NCBI GenBank assembly: GCA_014239715.1
Contig: JAAZYJ010000041.1
Location: 1-9,044, forward strand
Origin: Flavobacteriales bacterium
GTDB lineage: Bacteria > Bacteroidota > Bacteroidia > Flavobacteriales > Parvicellaceae
Length of the DNA: 9,044 nt
Reading direction: 5' to 3'
Part shown: positions 1 to 7,305 of the stretch, in pieces
Layout: each line of letters starts with the position of its first letter
How positions within the stretch are numbered: the stretch's first letter is position 1
Made by a program: the position numbers and the translations under genes
The notes under the pieces: model-generated
What the model was told of the DNA's origin: nothing
The model's database searches: none
Seen by the model: the letters and a program-made list of their open reading frames with translations, nothing else

Positions 1-592
1 CCTTTTGCTTTTGCTTTGGCTTTTCTTTGTCCTTTTCCTTTTCTACAGGGAGTTCGATCTTACCTAAAACCGTTTGTCCGGTTAATTTTTTTGTTTGGGC
101 CTTTATTGTCTCAACCGGCTTCTCAGTATTAGTTTCAGGTTTCTTAACTTCTTCCTTAACCTCCTGCTTCACTGTTTCTGCAGGTTTTTCGGGTTCGGGT
201 TCGGGTTCGGGTTCAGGCTTATTCTCTTTTTTAGTTGGTCTTGCAGAGGTCTCAACTTTATCCAGATCTATTTTGCCAACAACTGAAGGTCCTGAAAGCT
301 TTTCACTCGGAGCAATAGTCTCCGTTTTTTCAGCGGCAGCTTCTTCCTCTGGCCTATCAATTGTAATGGTCTTTCTCTCCTCTGTTATTTGGCGGCTTGC
401 CTCATCAGCCTTAACCTTAGCACCTTTATCCGCCTGAAACTCGCTCAGCAGCAGATCATAAACATCCGTATCCAGTTTAGTGTTTGGACTGGTGTCAATG
501 TCTTTCCCTTGTTCAGACAAGAATTCAACGATGGTACTGATACCAACATTCAACTCTCTCGCTACTTTACTTAACCTTTTTGGTGCTGCCAT
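1..592 (-). CDS. infB: Translation initiation factor IF-2, N-terminal part (cut by window edge)
   Basis: IF-2 is the GTPase that brings initiator tRNA to the 30S subunit and promotes subunit joining. Only the first 197 codons are present; the GTPase domains lie outside the window. The start is the ATG at 592-590, giving MAAPKRLSKVARELNVGIST, a typical Bacteroidota IF-2 N-terminal helical domain with the later PNTK motif (residues 36-39). After about residue 57 the protein becomes the long charged linker usual in this family, rich in Lys, Glu and Pro. It includes a run of Pro-Glu dipeptides (126-135) and two copies of a G-x-x-V-x-G-K-I-(D/E)-L motif (99-110 and 170-181). The gene is third in the rimP-nusA-infB operon, 83 bases after the nusA stop, and shows no Shine-Dalgarno sequence. 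Identification rests on the N-terminal sequence and the conserved gene order, and is nearly certain. Confidence 0.95.
   Translation of the reverse strand, partial: MAAPKRLSKVARELNVGISTIVEFLSEQGKDIDTSPNTKLDTDVYDLLLSEFQADKGAKVKADEASRQITEERKTITIDRPEEEAAAEKTETIAPSEKLSGPSVVGKIDLDKVETSARPTKKENKPEPEPEPEPEKPAETVKQEVKEEVKKPETNTEKPVETIKAQTKKLTGQTVLGKIELPVEKEKDKEKPKQKQK
188..217. repeat. In-frame hexanucleotide tandem repeat inside infB
   Basis: Four exact copies of TTCGGG followed by one variant copy, TTCAGG. On the coding (minus) strand this encodes the Pro-Glu dipeptide run of the IF-2 linker. Because the unit is two codons, slippage would change linker length without shifting the frame. Confidence 0.85.
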
Positions 593-622
593 AAATAATA
601 ATTATCGCCTAAAATAATACTC

Positions 623-672
623 ATTGAGCCTTTTCGTATTTCTCGCTCAATTTAGTTTGATGGAATCCCATC
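623..672 (-). other. Two hairpins between nusA and infB
   Basis: The 83-base gap between nusA and infB contains two inverted repeats. Read on the minus strand, the first has arms GATGG/CCATC with a 4-base loop (672-659). The second has arms ATTGAGC/GCTCAAT around a 15-base loop (651-623). Neither is followed by a proper T-run, so they do not look like efficient intrinsic terminators. They could be mRNA processing or stability elements, or a weak attenuator. I see the repeats directly; any role is inferred. Confidence 0.45.
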
Positions 673-675
673 TAA

Positions 676-1911
676 TTAATCAAATTCTGACTGTAGGATC
701 TTAATAACCGTTCCAATCGTTTCTTCTTCTAAATCAGTTCTTTTCGCTAAATCTTCTGCAGGTATCTCTAGGACTGACCTTGCTGAATCACAGCCAATTG
801 ACTTCAGCTGATCCAATATCCAGTGATCTATCTCGTCTGCAAATTCTTCCAGATCCACATCATCAATGGCTTCCGTACCTTCACGATAAACATCGAGCTC
901 CAATTCGACAAGTTTGCTTGCCAGTTTTATGTTATGACCCCCCTTACCAATTGCAAGAGAAACCTGATCCGGCTTTAGGTAAACATCAGCACGACCACCT
1001 TCATTGTCAATTTCCATCGACACGATTCTTGCAGGGCTTAGTGCTCTTGTGATCAGCAGTTGCATGTTGTTGGTCCAGTTGATCACATCAATATTTTCGT
1101 TTCTCAATTCACGAACAATTCCGTGAATTCTCGATCCTTTCATTCCGACACACGCTCCAACAGGATCGATCCTATCGTCATAAGATTCAACAGCTACCTT
1201 AGCCCTTTCTCCCGGCTCTCTAACTATTTTTCTTATTGTAATCAAGCCATCAAACACTTCCGGAACCTCAAGTTCAAACAGCCTTTCAAGGAATTCAGGG
1301 GCTGTTCTTGAAAGAATAATTACGGGATTATTGTTTCTTAGATCAACCTTTAATACAACTGCTCTAATGCTGTCCCCTTTCTTGAAATAATCCGTTGGAA
1401 TTTGTTCAGACTTCGGCATAATTAATTCATTCCCTTCATCATCCAAAATAAGGATCTCCCTTTTCCATATTTGGTATACCTCACCAGTAATGATCTCGCC
1501 GACTCTTTCCTTATACTTCTTATAAATATGGTCTTTTTCAAGTTCCAGAATTCGACCAATTAGATTTTGTCGGAGCGACAAAATATTTCTCCTTCCAAAA
1601 TCATCGAATTTGATCTCCTGAGATACCTCTTCCTCTACTTCAAAGTCTGGTTCTATTTTAATAGCATCTGAATAGGAAATCTGGGTATTTTGATCTTCTA
1701 CTTCACCGTCGTAAACGATCTCTCTATTCAACCAAATTTCCAAATCTCCTTTATCAACATTGATTATTACATCAATGTGATCATCCGTACCATATTTTTT
1801 CTTGAGCATTGACCTAAAAACGTCCTCTAGAATTCTCATCATCGTCACGCGATCTATGTTCTTGAATTCTTTAAACTCCGAAAATGACTCAATCAAGTTT
1901 GCCGTGTCCAT
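676..1911 (-). CDS. nusA: Transcription termination/antitermination protein NusA
   Basis: NusA binds RNA polymerase and nascent RNA and modulates pausing, intrinsic termination and antitermination. The 411 residues show the expected order: an N-terminal polymerase-binding domain (about 1-130), an S1 RNA-binding domain (about 135-203, beginning near GEIITGEVYQ), KH1 with VGACVGMKGSRI (251-262), and KH2 with AIGKGGHNIKLASKL (320-334). A short C-terminal helical segment (about 350-411) resembles a helix-hairpin-helix unit. The protein is shorter than E. coli NusA (about 495 residues) and has no room for the paired acidic repeats found there, which is normal outside the Gammaproteobacteria. The start at 1911 lies 8 bases after the rimP stop, so the two are surely co-transcribed. 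The operon, and NusA itself, could act on the terminator-like leader upstream of rimP. Confidence 0.98.
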   Translation of the reverse strand: MDTANLIESFSEFKEFKNIDRVTMMRILEDVFRSMLKKKYGTDDHIDVIINVDKGDLEIWLNREIVYDGEVEDQNTQISYSDAIKIEPDFEVEEEVSQEIKFDDFGRRNILSLRQNLIGRILELEKDHIYKKYKERVGEIITGEVYQIWKREILILDDEGNELIMPKSEQIPTDYFKKGDSIRAVVLKVDLRNNNPVIILSRTAPEFLERLFELEVPEVFDGLITIRKIVREPGERAKVAVESYDDRIDPVGACVGMKGSRIHGIVRELRNENIDVINWTNNMQLLITRALSPARIVSMEIDNEGGRADVYLKPDQVSLAIGKGGHNIKLASKLVELELDVYREGTEAIDDVDLEEFADEIDHWILDQLKSIGCDSARSVLEIPAEDLAKRTDLEEETIGTVIKILQSEFD

Positions 1912-1919
1912 TGCATGTC

Positions 1920-2396
1920 TTATTTAAATGAAATAACAAGTTTTGTTTGTTTTATATCAGTAAACGGAATCTCGTATTTATTAACCACGAGTTCCTTTTT
2001 CTTTTTTCCTTCAATCTTTTCTTTTGTTTCTTGCTCCAGTATTACTTTTTCGCTGTCAACGGCAATTATTTTGCCCTCCTGACTGCCATGTTCATTAAAG
2101 ATCACTTTTACCTCCCTACCTATGTTCTTGATGTACTGCTTGTGCACCTTGAAGGGTTGATCCATTCCAGCTGAAGAAACGGAAAGCTGAAAATCTTCCT
2201 GATCTCGATCCAGATTGTGTTCAATATTGCGGCTTACTGAGACGCAATCCTGAATTGACACCTTTCCTGATTCTGAGTCCAAGAACAGTTGAATATTATT
2301 GGCACTTGATATGTTAATATCCACGATAAACAACCCTTTTTCAAGCTCATTTATTCGTTCCTGTGCTAACTCTATTACAGTTTCTTTACTTATCAT
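1920..2396 (-). CDS. rimP: Ribosome maturation factor RimP
   Basis: RimP assists late assembly of the 30S subunit. From the ATG at 2396 the protein has 158 residues, the usual RimP size. It carries the family pattern: VSIQDCVSVSRNIEHNLD (46-63), then FQLSVSSAGMDQPF (69-82) and the KNIGREVKV segment (90-98) leading into the C-terminal SH3-like barrel, ending near FTDIKQTKLVISF. An in-frame ATG 18 codons further upstream (2450) is unlikely to be the start: those codons read straight through the terminator-like hairpin of the leader and add nothing conserved. It is the first gene of rimP-nusA-infB, behind the promoter at 2481-2511. No Shine-Dalgarno sequence precedes the start; instead the last bases before it belong to an 11-bp inverted repeat. 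Confidence 0.96.
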   Translation of the reverse strand: MISKETVIELAQERINELEKGLFIVDINISSANNIQLFLDSESGKVSIQDCVSVSRNIEHNLDRDQEDFQLSVSSAGMDQPFKVHKQYIKNIGREVKVIFNEHGSQEGKIIAVDSEKVILEQETKEKIEGKKKKELVVNKYEIPFTDIKQTKLVISFK

Positions 2397-2399
2397 ATG

Positions 2400-2479
2400 G
2401 CCATCAAATAGCCTGTTTTTTTCACAAAAAAGGGGGACTTTCGTCCCCACTTATTCTTTTGCAATCATTATTTGATGGC
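2400..2479 (-). promoter_or_regulatory. Structured rimP-nusA-infB leader: 11-bp inverted repeat enclosing a terminator-like hairpin
   Basis: On the minus strand GCCATCAAATA (2479-2469) is a perfect inverted repeat of TATTTGATGGC (2410-2400), separated by 58 bases that contain the hairpin at 2433-2448. The left arm sits at or just after the expected transcription start. The right arm ends three bases before the rimP ATG at 2396. In RNA the 5' end could pair with the ribosome-landing region and close a structure around the hairpin. The repeat is seen in the sequence; the regulatory role is inferred. It could instead be a pair of DNA operator sites. Confidence 0.5.
2426..2448 (-). terminator. 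Intrinsic terminator-like hairpin in the rimP leader (possible attenuator)
   Basis: On the minus strand GGGGAC-GAAA-GTCCCC (2448-2433) forms a six-pair GC-rich stem capped by a GNRA tetraloop. One C and then six T residues follow (2431-2426). This is a good rho-independent terminator shape. It lies downstream of the promoter at 2481-2511 and upstream of the rimP start, so it can act on the operon's own leader as an attenuator. It could also end transcripts of the MORN-repeat gene that stops at 2512. Confidence 0.7.
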
Positions 2480-2480
2480 A

Positions 2481-2511
2481 CAAATATACTAAATATTCTA
2501 CCGAATACAAA
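2481..2511 (-). promoter_or_regulatory. Bacteroidota-type promoter for rimP-nusA-infB
   Basis: On the minus strand a -33 element TTTG (2511-2508) is followed after 19 bases by TATATTTG (2488-2481). This exactly matches the TTTG / TAnnTTTG pattern recognised by the primary sigma factor of Bacteroidota. Transcription should start a few bases downstream, near 2474-2478, leaving a leader of about 80 bases before rimP. The -33 box directly abuts the stop codon of the upstream gene. Confidence 0.8.
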
Positions 2512-4254
2512 TTATCTTTTTCTTGCTCCTCCTCCTTTTTCAATGAGCACTTCATCCAGTGTCCCATTCTTGTAGACAGCATGATAAATTATCTTGTCTC
2601 TTTTACCATAAATGATCATTGAGCCATGGGTCCTGTTTTCCTTGTAGTTCGTTTCTGACAGTCGAGCCCCTCTTCTTCCGAATTGAATTGTTTGACCATG
2701 CAGTTTTCCTTCCTTGAACTCGTTTTTGTACGCTATTATTATCCCTCCCGGATAGTAGTGCTTCCACACACCGTCTTTCTTGCCTAGTTTATAAGGCCCT
2801 TCAGCAGTAATTTTTCCATCAACCTGACTGTATGACCTCCAGCTCCCATCTTTATAGCTCAATTCGGTATACCGGGATTGCTCAAGAATTATTTCTTCCA
2901 TTTTGCTTTTGTTTTTTGTGATCTTCCAGCTCCCTTCATCCCTCAATTTGCCGTTATCAAAATAATACTTCCACAAAGATGTTTTCATGTCTCTCTCGTA
3001 TGAGCCTGCGTAAGATAGTGTTCCATTAGGGTACCAACCCTTCCAGCTTCCATTCATTAATCCTTCCTTATACTCTCCCTCATCCTTTTTATTCTTATTC
3101 TCATACCAGCTTGTCCAGTTTCCGTCTTCTTTGCCCGAACTATAATTGCCTCTCTGCAGCATTACACCGCTTTCAAACCAAGTCAACCACTGCCCATCTT
3201 TTATATCAGCCACAAATTCTCCAGTTTTCCATTTTGATCCATCGGCATAAAAATATTCCCATTCCCCTGTTTTTAAGCCGTTCAGATAATCACCCGTATA
3301 ATGAACTTTGCCATCCGGGTAGTAGTGCGTCCACGTTCCATTTTGCAAATCCAAATTAAAGTCACCTTCCATATCCAGCTGACCATTTCGGTCTCTCCAA
3401 ATCCAATGACCGGTCTTTTTCCCCATGCTCCAGGCTCCCTCTCTTAAGACAATTCCGGTTTTAAAATAAGCTTTGTATTCTCCATCCAATAACCCATCTG
3501 TGAAGCTTGCTTCTCTGTCAAGTGCCGTGCCATCAATAAAGTAGAACTTCCAATGTCCGACTTTCTTCCCTTCCAGATGCTGCCCAATAACTCTAGGCTT
3601 ACCTGCTGGATTATATTTTTCGTATGGCCCAGTCATAAGCCCTCCTGAATAAGTTGTTTTTTCTTTTATCGTGAATTCACTGTGATGTGATTCCAATGCG
3701 CCCTCTCCATCTTTTATGGCTTGCTGCCCATCTTCGTACCAATAATTCCAAAGGTATTTCACAGAGTCTTTGTACTCAAACTGCTCCTGAATTTGATGAC
3801 TCGAAAATTCTTTTGAAGGTTTGTACCAAACGGTCCAATTGCCCGTCTCCTCACCTAAATGATAATTTCCTTCTTCTGCAGGAGCCCCATCATCAAAGAA
3901 CGCGGAATAGATACTATCCTGGATGCCCCATTTGAACCAACCGGTCTGTTGCAGGTTCCCGTTTTCATAATACCGTGATACCTTACCGTTCAGCTGACAG
4001 CGGTCGAAGTGAGCTATTTCCTCTTTCTTTCCATTCTCGTAATAAAACAACCACCTGCCTTGCTTGGTTCCAATATCGTTCCATCCTTTGCTATTGACGC
4101 GGCCCTCACTCCTCAGCACAGTGCTATCGTAGTCCCAGTATGTCTGTACGATTTTTGTGCCCAAAAGGCCACTTATTGTGTTCGAATAGCCTTCATTTTG
4201 GGCAAAACCCATATAGCTGATCGTTGCTAGATATGCTCCTACTATATACTTCAT
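2512..4254 (-). CDS. Secreted MORN_2-type repeat protein
   Basis: A 580-residue protein with a likely cleavable signal peptide (about 1-19, ending GFAQ). The rest is almost entirely toxin-antitoxin/YwqK-like MORN_2 repeats of the COG2849 type. Each unit has a G-x-W (or G-x-Y) corner, an aromatic strand, and a D/N-G-K turn. Corners at residues 209, 233, 258, 282, 306, 330, 354, 378 and 402 follow each other every 24-25 residues, and a tenth at 426 has Ser in place of Gly. Further, less regular units occur at 66, 138, 470 and 495. No enzyme domain is visible. Such arrays fold as stacked beta-hairpins and are common, poorly understood exported proteins in Bacteroidota. The antitoxin name attached to the family is not evidence of a toxin-antitoxin function, and no toxin gene lies beside it. 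Start chosen because it gives the signal peptide. Confidence 0.9.
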   Translation of the reverse strand: MKYIVGAYLATISYMGFAQNEGYSNTISGLLGTKIVQTYWDYDSTVLRSEGRVNSKGWNDIGTKQGRWLFYYENGKKEEIAHFDRCQLNGKVSRYYENGNLQQTGWFKWGIQDSIYSAFFDDGAPAEEGNYHLGEETGNWTVWYKPSKEFSSHQIQEQFEYKDSVKYLWNYWYEDGQQAIKDGEGALESHHSEFTIKEKTTYSGGLMTGPYEKYNPAGKPRVIGQHLEGKKVGHWKFYFIDGTALDREASFTDGLLDGEYKAYFKTGIVLREGAWSMGKKTGHWIWRDRNGQLDMEGDFNLDLQNGTWTHYYPDGKVHYTGDYLNGLKTGEWEYFYADGSKWKTGEFVADIKDGQWLTWFESGVMLQRGNYSSGKEDGNWTSWYENKNKKDEGEYKEGLMNGSWKGWYPNGTLSYAGSYERDMKTSLWKYYFDNGKLRDEGSWKITKNKSKMEEIILEQSRYTELSYKDGSWRSYSQVDGKITAEGPYKLGKKDGVWKHYYPGGIIIAYKNEFKEGKLHGQTIQFGRRGARLSETNYKENRTHGSMIIYGKRDKIIYHAVYKNGTLDEVLIEKGGGARKR

Positions 4255-4272
4255 TTATTTCAAATCCTGCAA

Positions 4273-4303
4273 CTAAAGTAGCAACAGAAATAATACCAAT
4301 CAA
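4273..4303 (-). promoter_or_regulatory. Possible promoter of the MORN-repeat gene
   Basis: On the minus strand TTG (4303-4301) is followed after 20 bases by TACTTTAG (4280-4273), one mismatch from TAnnTTTG. It lies about 20 bases before the start codon at 4254. The match is imperfect, so this is a tentative assignment. Confidence 0.35.
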
Positions 4304-4353
4304 TTTTCACTCTATAACCTATGAACAGTTTATCGTTACAATGTTTATCACCA

Positions 4354-4374
4354 GGAAAACCTTCTTGGTTTTCC
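4354..4374 (-). terminator. Hairpin after the GH3/serine hydrolase gene
   Basis: A perfect 8-bp inverted repeat, GGAAAACC-(5 bases)-GGTTTTCC, begins 5 bases after the stop codon of the fusion gene at 4380. The position fits a terminator, but no T-run follows on the minus strand (TGGTGATAAAC). It may act as an mRNA 3' end stabiliser or a weak terminator. Confidence 0.45.
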
Positions 4375-4379
4375 CTATA

Positions 4380-7190
4380 CTACTCTAACAATAAGGTGTC
4401 CGGTTTCACACTTCCATCCAATATCTGATCGTAGAATACCTGATGGATCCTTGATCGGATAGAAGAGGTGTTGATCTTATTGTTCAAAGAGCTTGGGTGA
4501 ACACGATTACTGCAAAAGACAAAGATCAATTCATTCTCTGGATCTACCCAAGCACAAATTCCGGTAAACCCTGTATGTCCATACGCCACGATCGGACAAG
4601 ACATGGCCTTTGTACTGGATCTTTTCCCGGTTGGTTTATCAAACCCTAATCCTCTAGCGGTAAGAGGTTGCAAGTCTGTAAACAGCTTAACCGTAGAGCT
4701 TTTAAAGAAACGGCGCCCGCCGTACTCCCCGCCATTCAGTAACATTTGACAAAAGACACCCACATCTTCTGCACTTGCAAATAATCCTGCACTTCCAGCC
4801 TCTCCTCCGAATAGCGCGGCCGTCGGGTCATGCACAAATCCTTTCAGCACTGACCCTCTCCAATACGTGTCATATTCCGTAGGGGCTATTCTGTTCGCGG
4901 CTGAGTCCAATTTTTGAAGGGTGTGAAAGCACATTGTTGCCAGGCCCATCGGCTTATAAAACATACTGTCCATATAGCGAGAATAGGGCTGTCCTGCCGG
5001 AATTTTTCCCTTCATAAGCATATAGAGCATATTCATATTAATATCACTGTATTTGTATGGTTTTTCGGGGTCAAGAGTTACACTGTTCATCATGAACCAA
5101 AGAGAATCCAGCTGATCGCGATCCATATAGAAGTTTTCTGCCAGCATAATGTTATAATCATCGTTCTTTTGGTCGCAGTAATACTTGTCCCATTTGCCAA
5201 CTGAATCATTTTGGTATTCTGTATAGGATTTTAGCCTCAACCCGGAAGCCGCACCGGATTTATGCTCAAGTAGTTCTCTGAAAGCAATGTTCTGGAAAGC
5301 GCTTTTTTTACCAAGTATTCTTATTAATGAATCCGGTAAATGTTTACCAAGCGAATCTTCCAGCAGAAACGTTTTTTGCTCGTAAAAATTCATGAATGCG
5401 GGCGTAGTAGACAATATTTTTGTAAGTGAGGCCAGGTCGTAAACATCTGTATTTGCGACAGGAATGATTTTGTCATAAGTGTGATGCCCAAAGGATCTGT
5501 GATAGATAATTTTACCACTCTTTATCGCCATGATCTGGCATCCTGGAGCGGCATTTGAAAAAACCATCGCACGAGCAATTGACCGAATCACCAATAACGA
5601 GTCGGAGTGGATCCCGGCTTCTTCAGGTATGGCATATTCCAAGCGGGTTTTTTCAGATCTCAGTCCATGACAGACGGGGAACGCGCCATACGCTTCCGGC
5701 AAGCATCCGCCGATTGCAATGCCCCCATAGATGGCTTCCGCCAAATTTTGAGGATCTACCAGCTCCTTACCCACTACCTGAATAAGTGTTGAAAAATTTT
5801 CCAAAAAACTCAGGTTTTCCGGATTGCCAACATTGACAATGATCAGGTCATGGCTCTCTTCCAATTTTGTAGTTGCGATCAGGTCTTTCGAGTTCGATGA
5901 ATCCAATTTTTGCTCTACCAGCAGTATTAATTTTCCATATGATCTGTAGTGATTTGGATTCAATCTCCCTTCTTTTGCTCTTTGGTAAGACACCTTTTCA
6001 TACGTGTTGAGCTGATTAAGAAGTCCTCCATATTTCGATTTACCATATTTGATGAAGCACGTTTTTTCTTCAGCAATATCAGTAATCGGGATTCTGTTTT
6101 TGCGGTTCTTTAAAAGTACGATCGCCTCTTTTTTTATTTGTTGCGCGATCCCTTTGGTGGGAATGTAGAATTGTTTCAGATACTCTTGTATGCTGACAGA
6201 ATCAAGGTTTTTTATCATCCAGGTTTTAGCAATAAGTGTTTTTCTAACCCGCCTATTTATTTCCGATACCCTGATAGTATTGTTCGCTATTTTTTCTGCA
6301 ATACGCTGCTTAAATCGGTTGATACGCATCGAGTCCTTTGCGGACACACAGATTAAGTCTGCCCCCAGGCTGAATGCATTTTCAATGCCATTGGAATCGC
6401 TTAGCTCAATTGGTGATGAAACAATAAGGCCTCCATAGTCGAGCTGGTTCATTACCATTTTTTTACCCGTAGCCAGAGGCGTCTCCCCATTAAATGAGCT
6501 GTTGTCCAACCCAATTGAAATGAGTCCGGAATCAATTAAACTTCCAATAAATTTATTTTCCTGTTCGCCACTCTGACAAACAGGGGTTGTGTCATTCAAG
6601 GGAAAATGGAAAGCCCCTGCAACATGAACCATCCTGTCTGAAAGTGCGTTTCTCATCCTTACTCTACTTATCCGGGCATGCCTGGAAGGAGAATCAAACA
6701 AGGGGTGAAAAGTCGAATCTACTGATGCCCCAGTTGTATAGGAGAAATTAATCCCAAAATATCTCTTTATCGCACGTTCAATTGAAAGAGTGCTGTCAAG
6801 AGTTTCTTCTGAAAGCCCGAAGATGTTTGCACTCTTCACATTTTGTGCGGCAGTGAGCCCTGCAAATTCAAGAGCTCTTGACCCAATAAAGCTCGGAAGG
6901 TCCTGGTCTCGATTCAGATTGGATGCTGCAATTAAGGCTTCTTTTCTTCCGTTCAAAATAACTCCTGCATACTCTCTTGAAACAAATGCGGTATCCAACC
7001 AATCAGCTTCAATCAAAATAAGCTGGTTTAATTTTTCTTCCAGTGAAAGTCGGTCAAGAGTAGAATCTGCCCAGGCCGTGTCAACACCATAAAATAAAAG
7101 CTTCTCCTCTATTGCCATAGGGGGGTCCGTCTCGGCACAACCGACAAAAAAGAAGAGGATCCACGACCAATTAAGAACACGCAAAGACAT
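4380..7190 (-). CDS. Lipoprotein fusing a degenerate GH3 (NagZ-like) region to an AmiE/beta-lactamase-like serine hydrolase
   Basis: A 936-residue protein. A short hydrophobic leader ends in FVGC, with Cys18 as the likely lipidation site, so it should be membrane-anchored and face the periplasm. Residues about 35-330 align with the GH3 TIM barrel, beginning with the LSLEEKLNQLILI entry motif and ending with the GADLI and VSEINRRVRKTLIAK helices. A GH3 C-terminal-like alpha/beta segment follows (about 351-515, starting KEAIVLLKN). Residues about 525-925 are a class C beta-lactamase-fold serine hydrolase with S588-L-T-K591, Y714-S-D, GLFASAEDV (802-810) and H872-T-G. The architecture is known in Bacteroidota and mirrors the neighbouring nagZ and amiE genes of Bacillus subtilis (glucosaminidase and muramoyl-L-alanine amidase in muropeptide turnover). 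In the GH3 half the key residues look lost: the barrel nucleophile is Ser259 (VSS for VSD), the substrate-binding D-x-E-G is missing, and the HFPGHGDT...DSH loop is cut to HFPLNDTT. Substrate is inferred, not shown. Confidence 0.9.
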   Translation of the reverse strand: MSLRVLNWSWILFFFVGCAETDPPMAIEEKLLFYGVDTAWADSTLDRLSLEEKLNQLILIEADWLDTAFVSREYAGVILNGRKEALIAASNLNRDQDLPSFIGSRALEFAGLTAAQNVKSANIFGLSEETLDSTLSIERAIKRYFGINFSYTTGASVDSTFHPLFDSPSRHARISRVRMRNALSDRMVHVAGAFHFPLNDTTPVCQSGEQENKFIGSLIDSGLISIGLDNSSFNGETPLATGKKMVMNQLDYGGLIVSSPIELSDSNGIENAFSLGADLICVSAKDSMRINRFKQRIAEKIANNTIRVSEINRRVRKTLIAKTWMIKNLDSVSIQEYLKQFYIPTKGIAQQIKKEAIVLLKNRKNRIPITDIAEEKTCFIKYGKSKYGGLLNQLNTYEKVSYQRAKEGRLNPNHYRSYGKLILLVEQKLDSSNSKDLIATTKLEESHDLIIVNVGNPENLSFLENFSTLIQVVGKELVDPQNLAEAIYGGIAIGGCLPEAYGAFPVCHGLRSEKTRLEYAIPEEAGIHSDSLLVIRSIARAMVFSNAAPGCQIMAIKSGKIIYHRSFGHHTYDKIIPVANTDVYDLASLTKILSTTPAFMNFYEQKTFLLEDSLGKHLPDSLIRILGKKSAFQNIAFRELLEHKSGAASGLRLKSYTEYQNDSVGKWDKYYCDQKNDDYNIMLAENFYMDRDQLDSLWFMMNSVTLDPEKPYKYSDINMNMLYMLMKGKIPAGQPYSRYMDSMFYKPMGLATMCFHTLQKLDSAANRIAPTEYDTYWRGSVLKGFVHDPTAALFGGEAGSAGLFASAEDVGVFCQMLLNGGEYGGRRFFKSSTVKLFTDLQPLTARGLGFDKPTGKRSSTKAMSCPIVAYGHTGFTGICAWVDPENELIFVFCSNRVHPSSLNNKINTSSIRSRIHQVFYDQILDGSVKPDTLLLE

Positions 7191-7242
7191 GTCCGAAATT
7201 AACAGGATATCGTCACTAATTTCTGATTGTTACTCTTTAGTT

Positions 7243-7262
7243 GTTAATACAGCATTATTAAC
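7243..7262. promoter_or_regulatory. Dyad in the divergent intergenic region
   Basis: GTTAAT-(8 bases)-ATTAAC is a perfect 6-8-6 inverted repeat in the middle of the 115-base gap between the divergent fusion gene (start 7190) and the peptidase gene (start 7306). Its position would suit an operator shared by both genes. The region is AT-rich, so chance is possible. I found no convincing TAnnTTTG promoter on either strand here. Confidence 0.3.
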
Positions 7263-7292
7263 TACGCATAGGGTTACCTCACTTACCAACAC

Positions 7293-7305
7293 GGTATTAA
7301 ATACC
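7293..7305. repeat. 13-bp palindrome abutting the peptidase start codon
   Basis: GGTATT-A-AATACC is a perfect inverted repeat whose last base directly precedes the ATG at 7306. It could form a small hairpin over the ribosome-landing site or be a protein-binding site. No function can be assigned from sequence alone. Confidence 0.35.

Noticed and set aside
188..217. Phase-variable repeat
   Set aside because: The unit is six bases, so copy-number changes stay in frame and cannot switch the gene off.
27..574. Plus-strand open frames opposite infB
   Set aside because: They are antisense shadows of the Lys/Glu/Pro-rich IF-2 linker, with Ser/Phe/Gly-rich low-complexity translations and no family resemblance.
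2397..2450. An 18-codon N-terminal extension of RimP from the ATG at 2450
   Set aside because: These codons run through the terminator-like hairpin and the right arm of the inverted repeat, and the protein from 2396 already has the usual RimP length and N-terminus.
2512..4254. Toxin-antitoxin locus, suggested by the YwqK antitoxin family name
   Set aside because: The protein is exported and repeat-built, and no small toxin gene lies next to it; the family name alone is not evidence.
7189..7305. A 39-codon N-terminal extension of the M15 peptidase from the ATG at 7189
   Set aside because: It overlaps the divergent gene's start codon and would bury the clear lipoprotein leader that begins at 7306.
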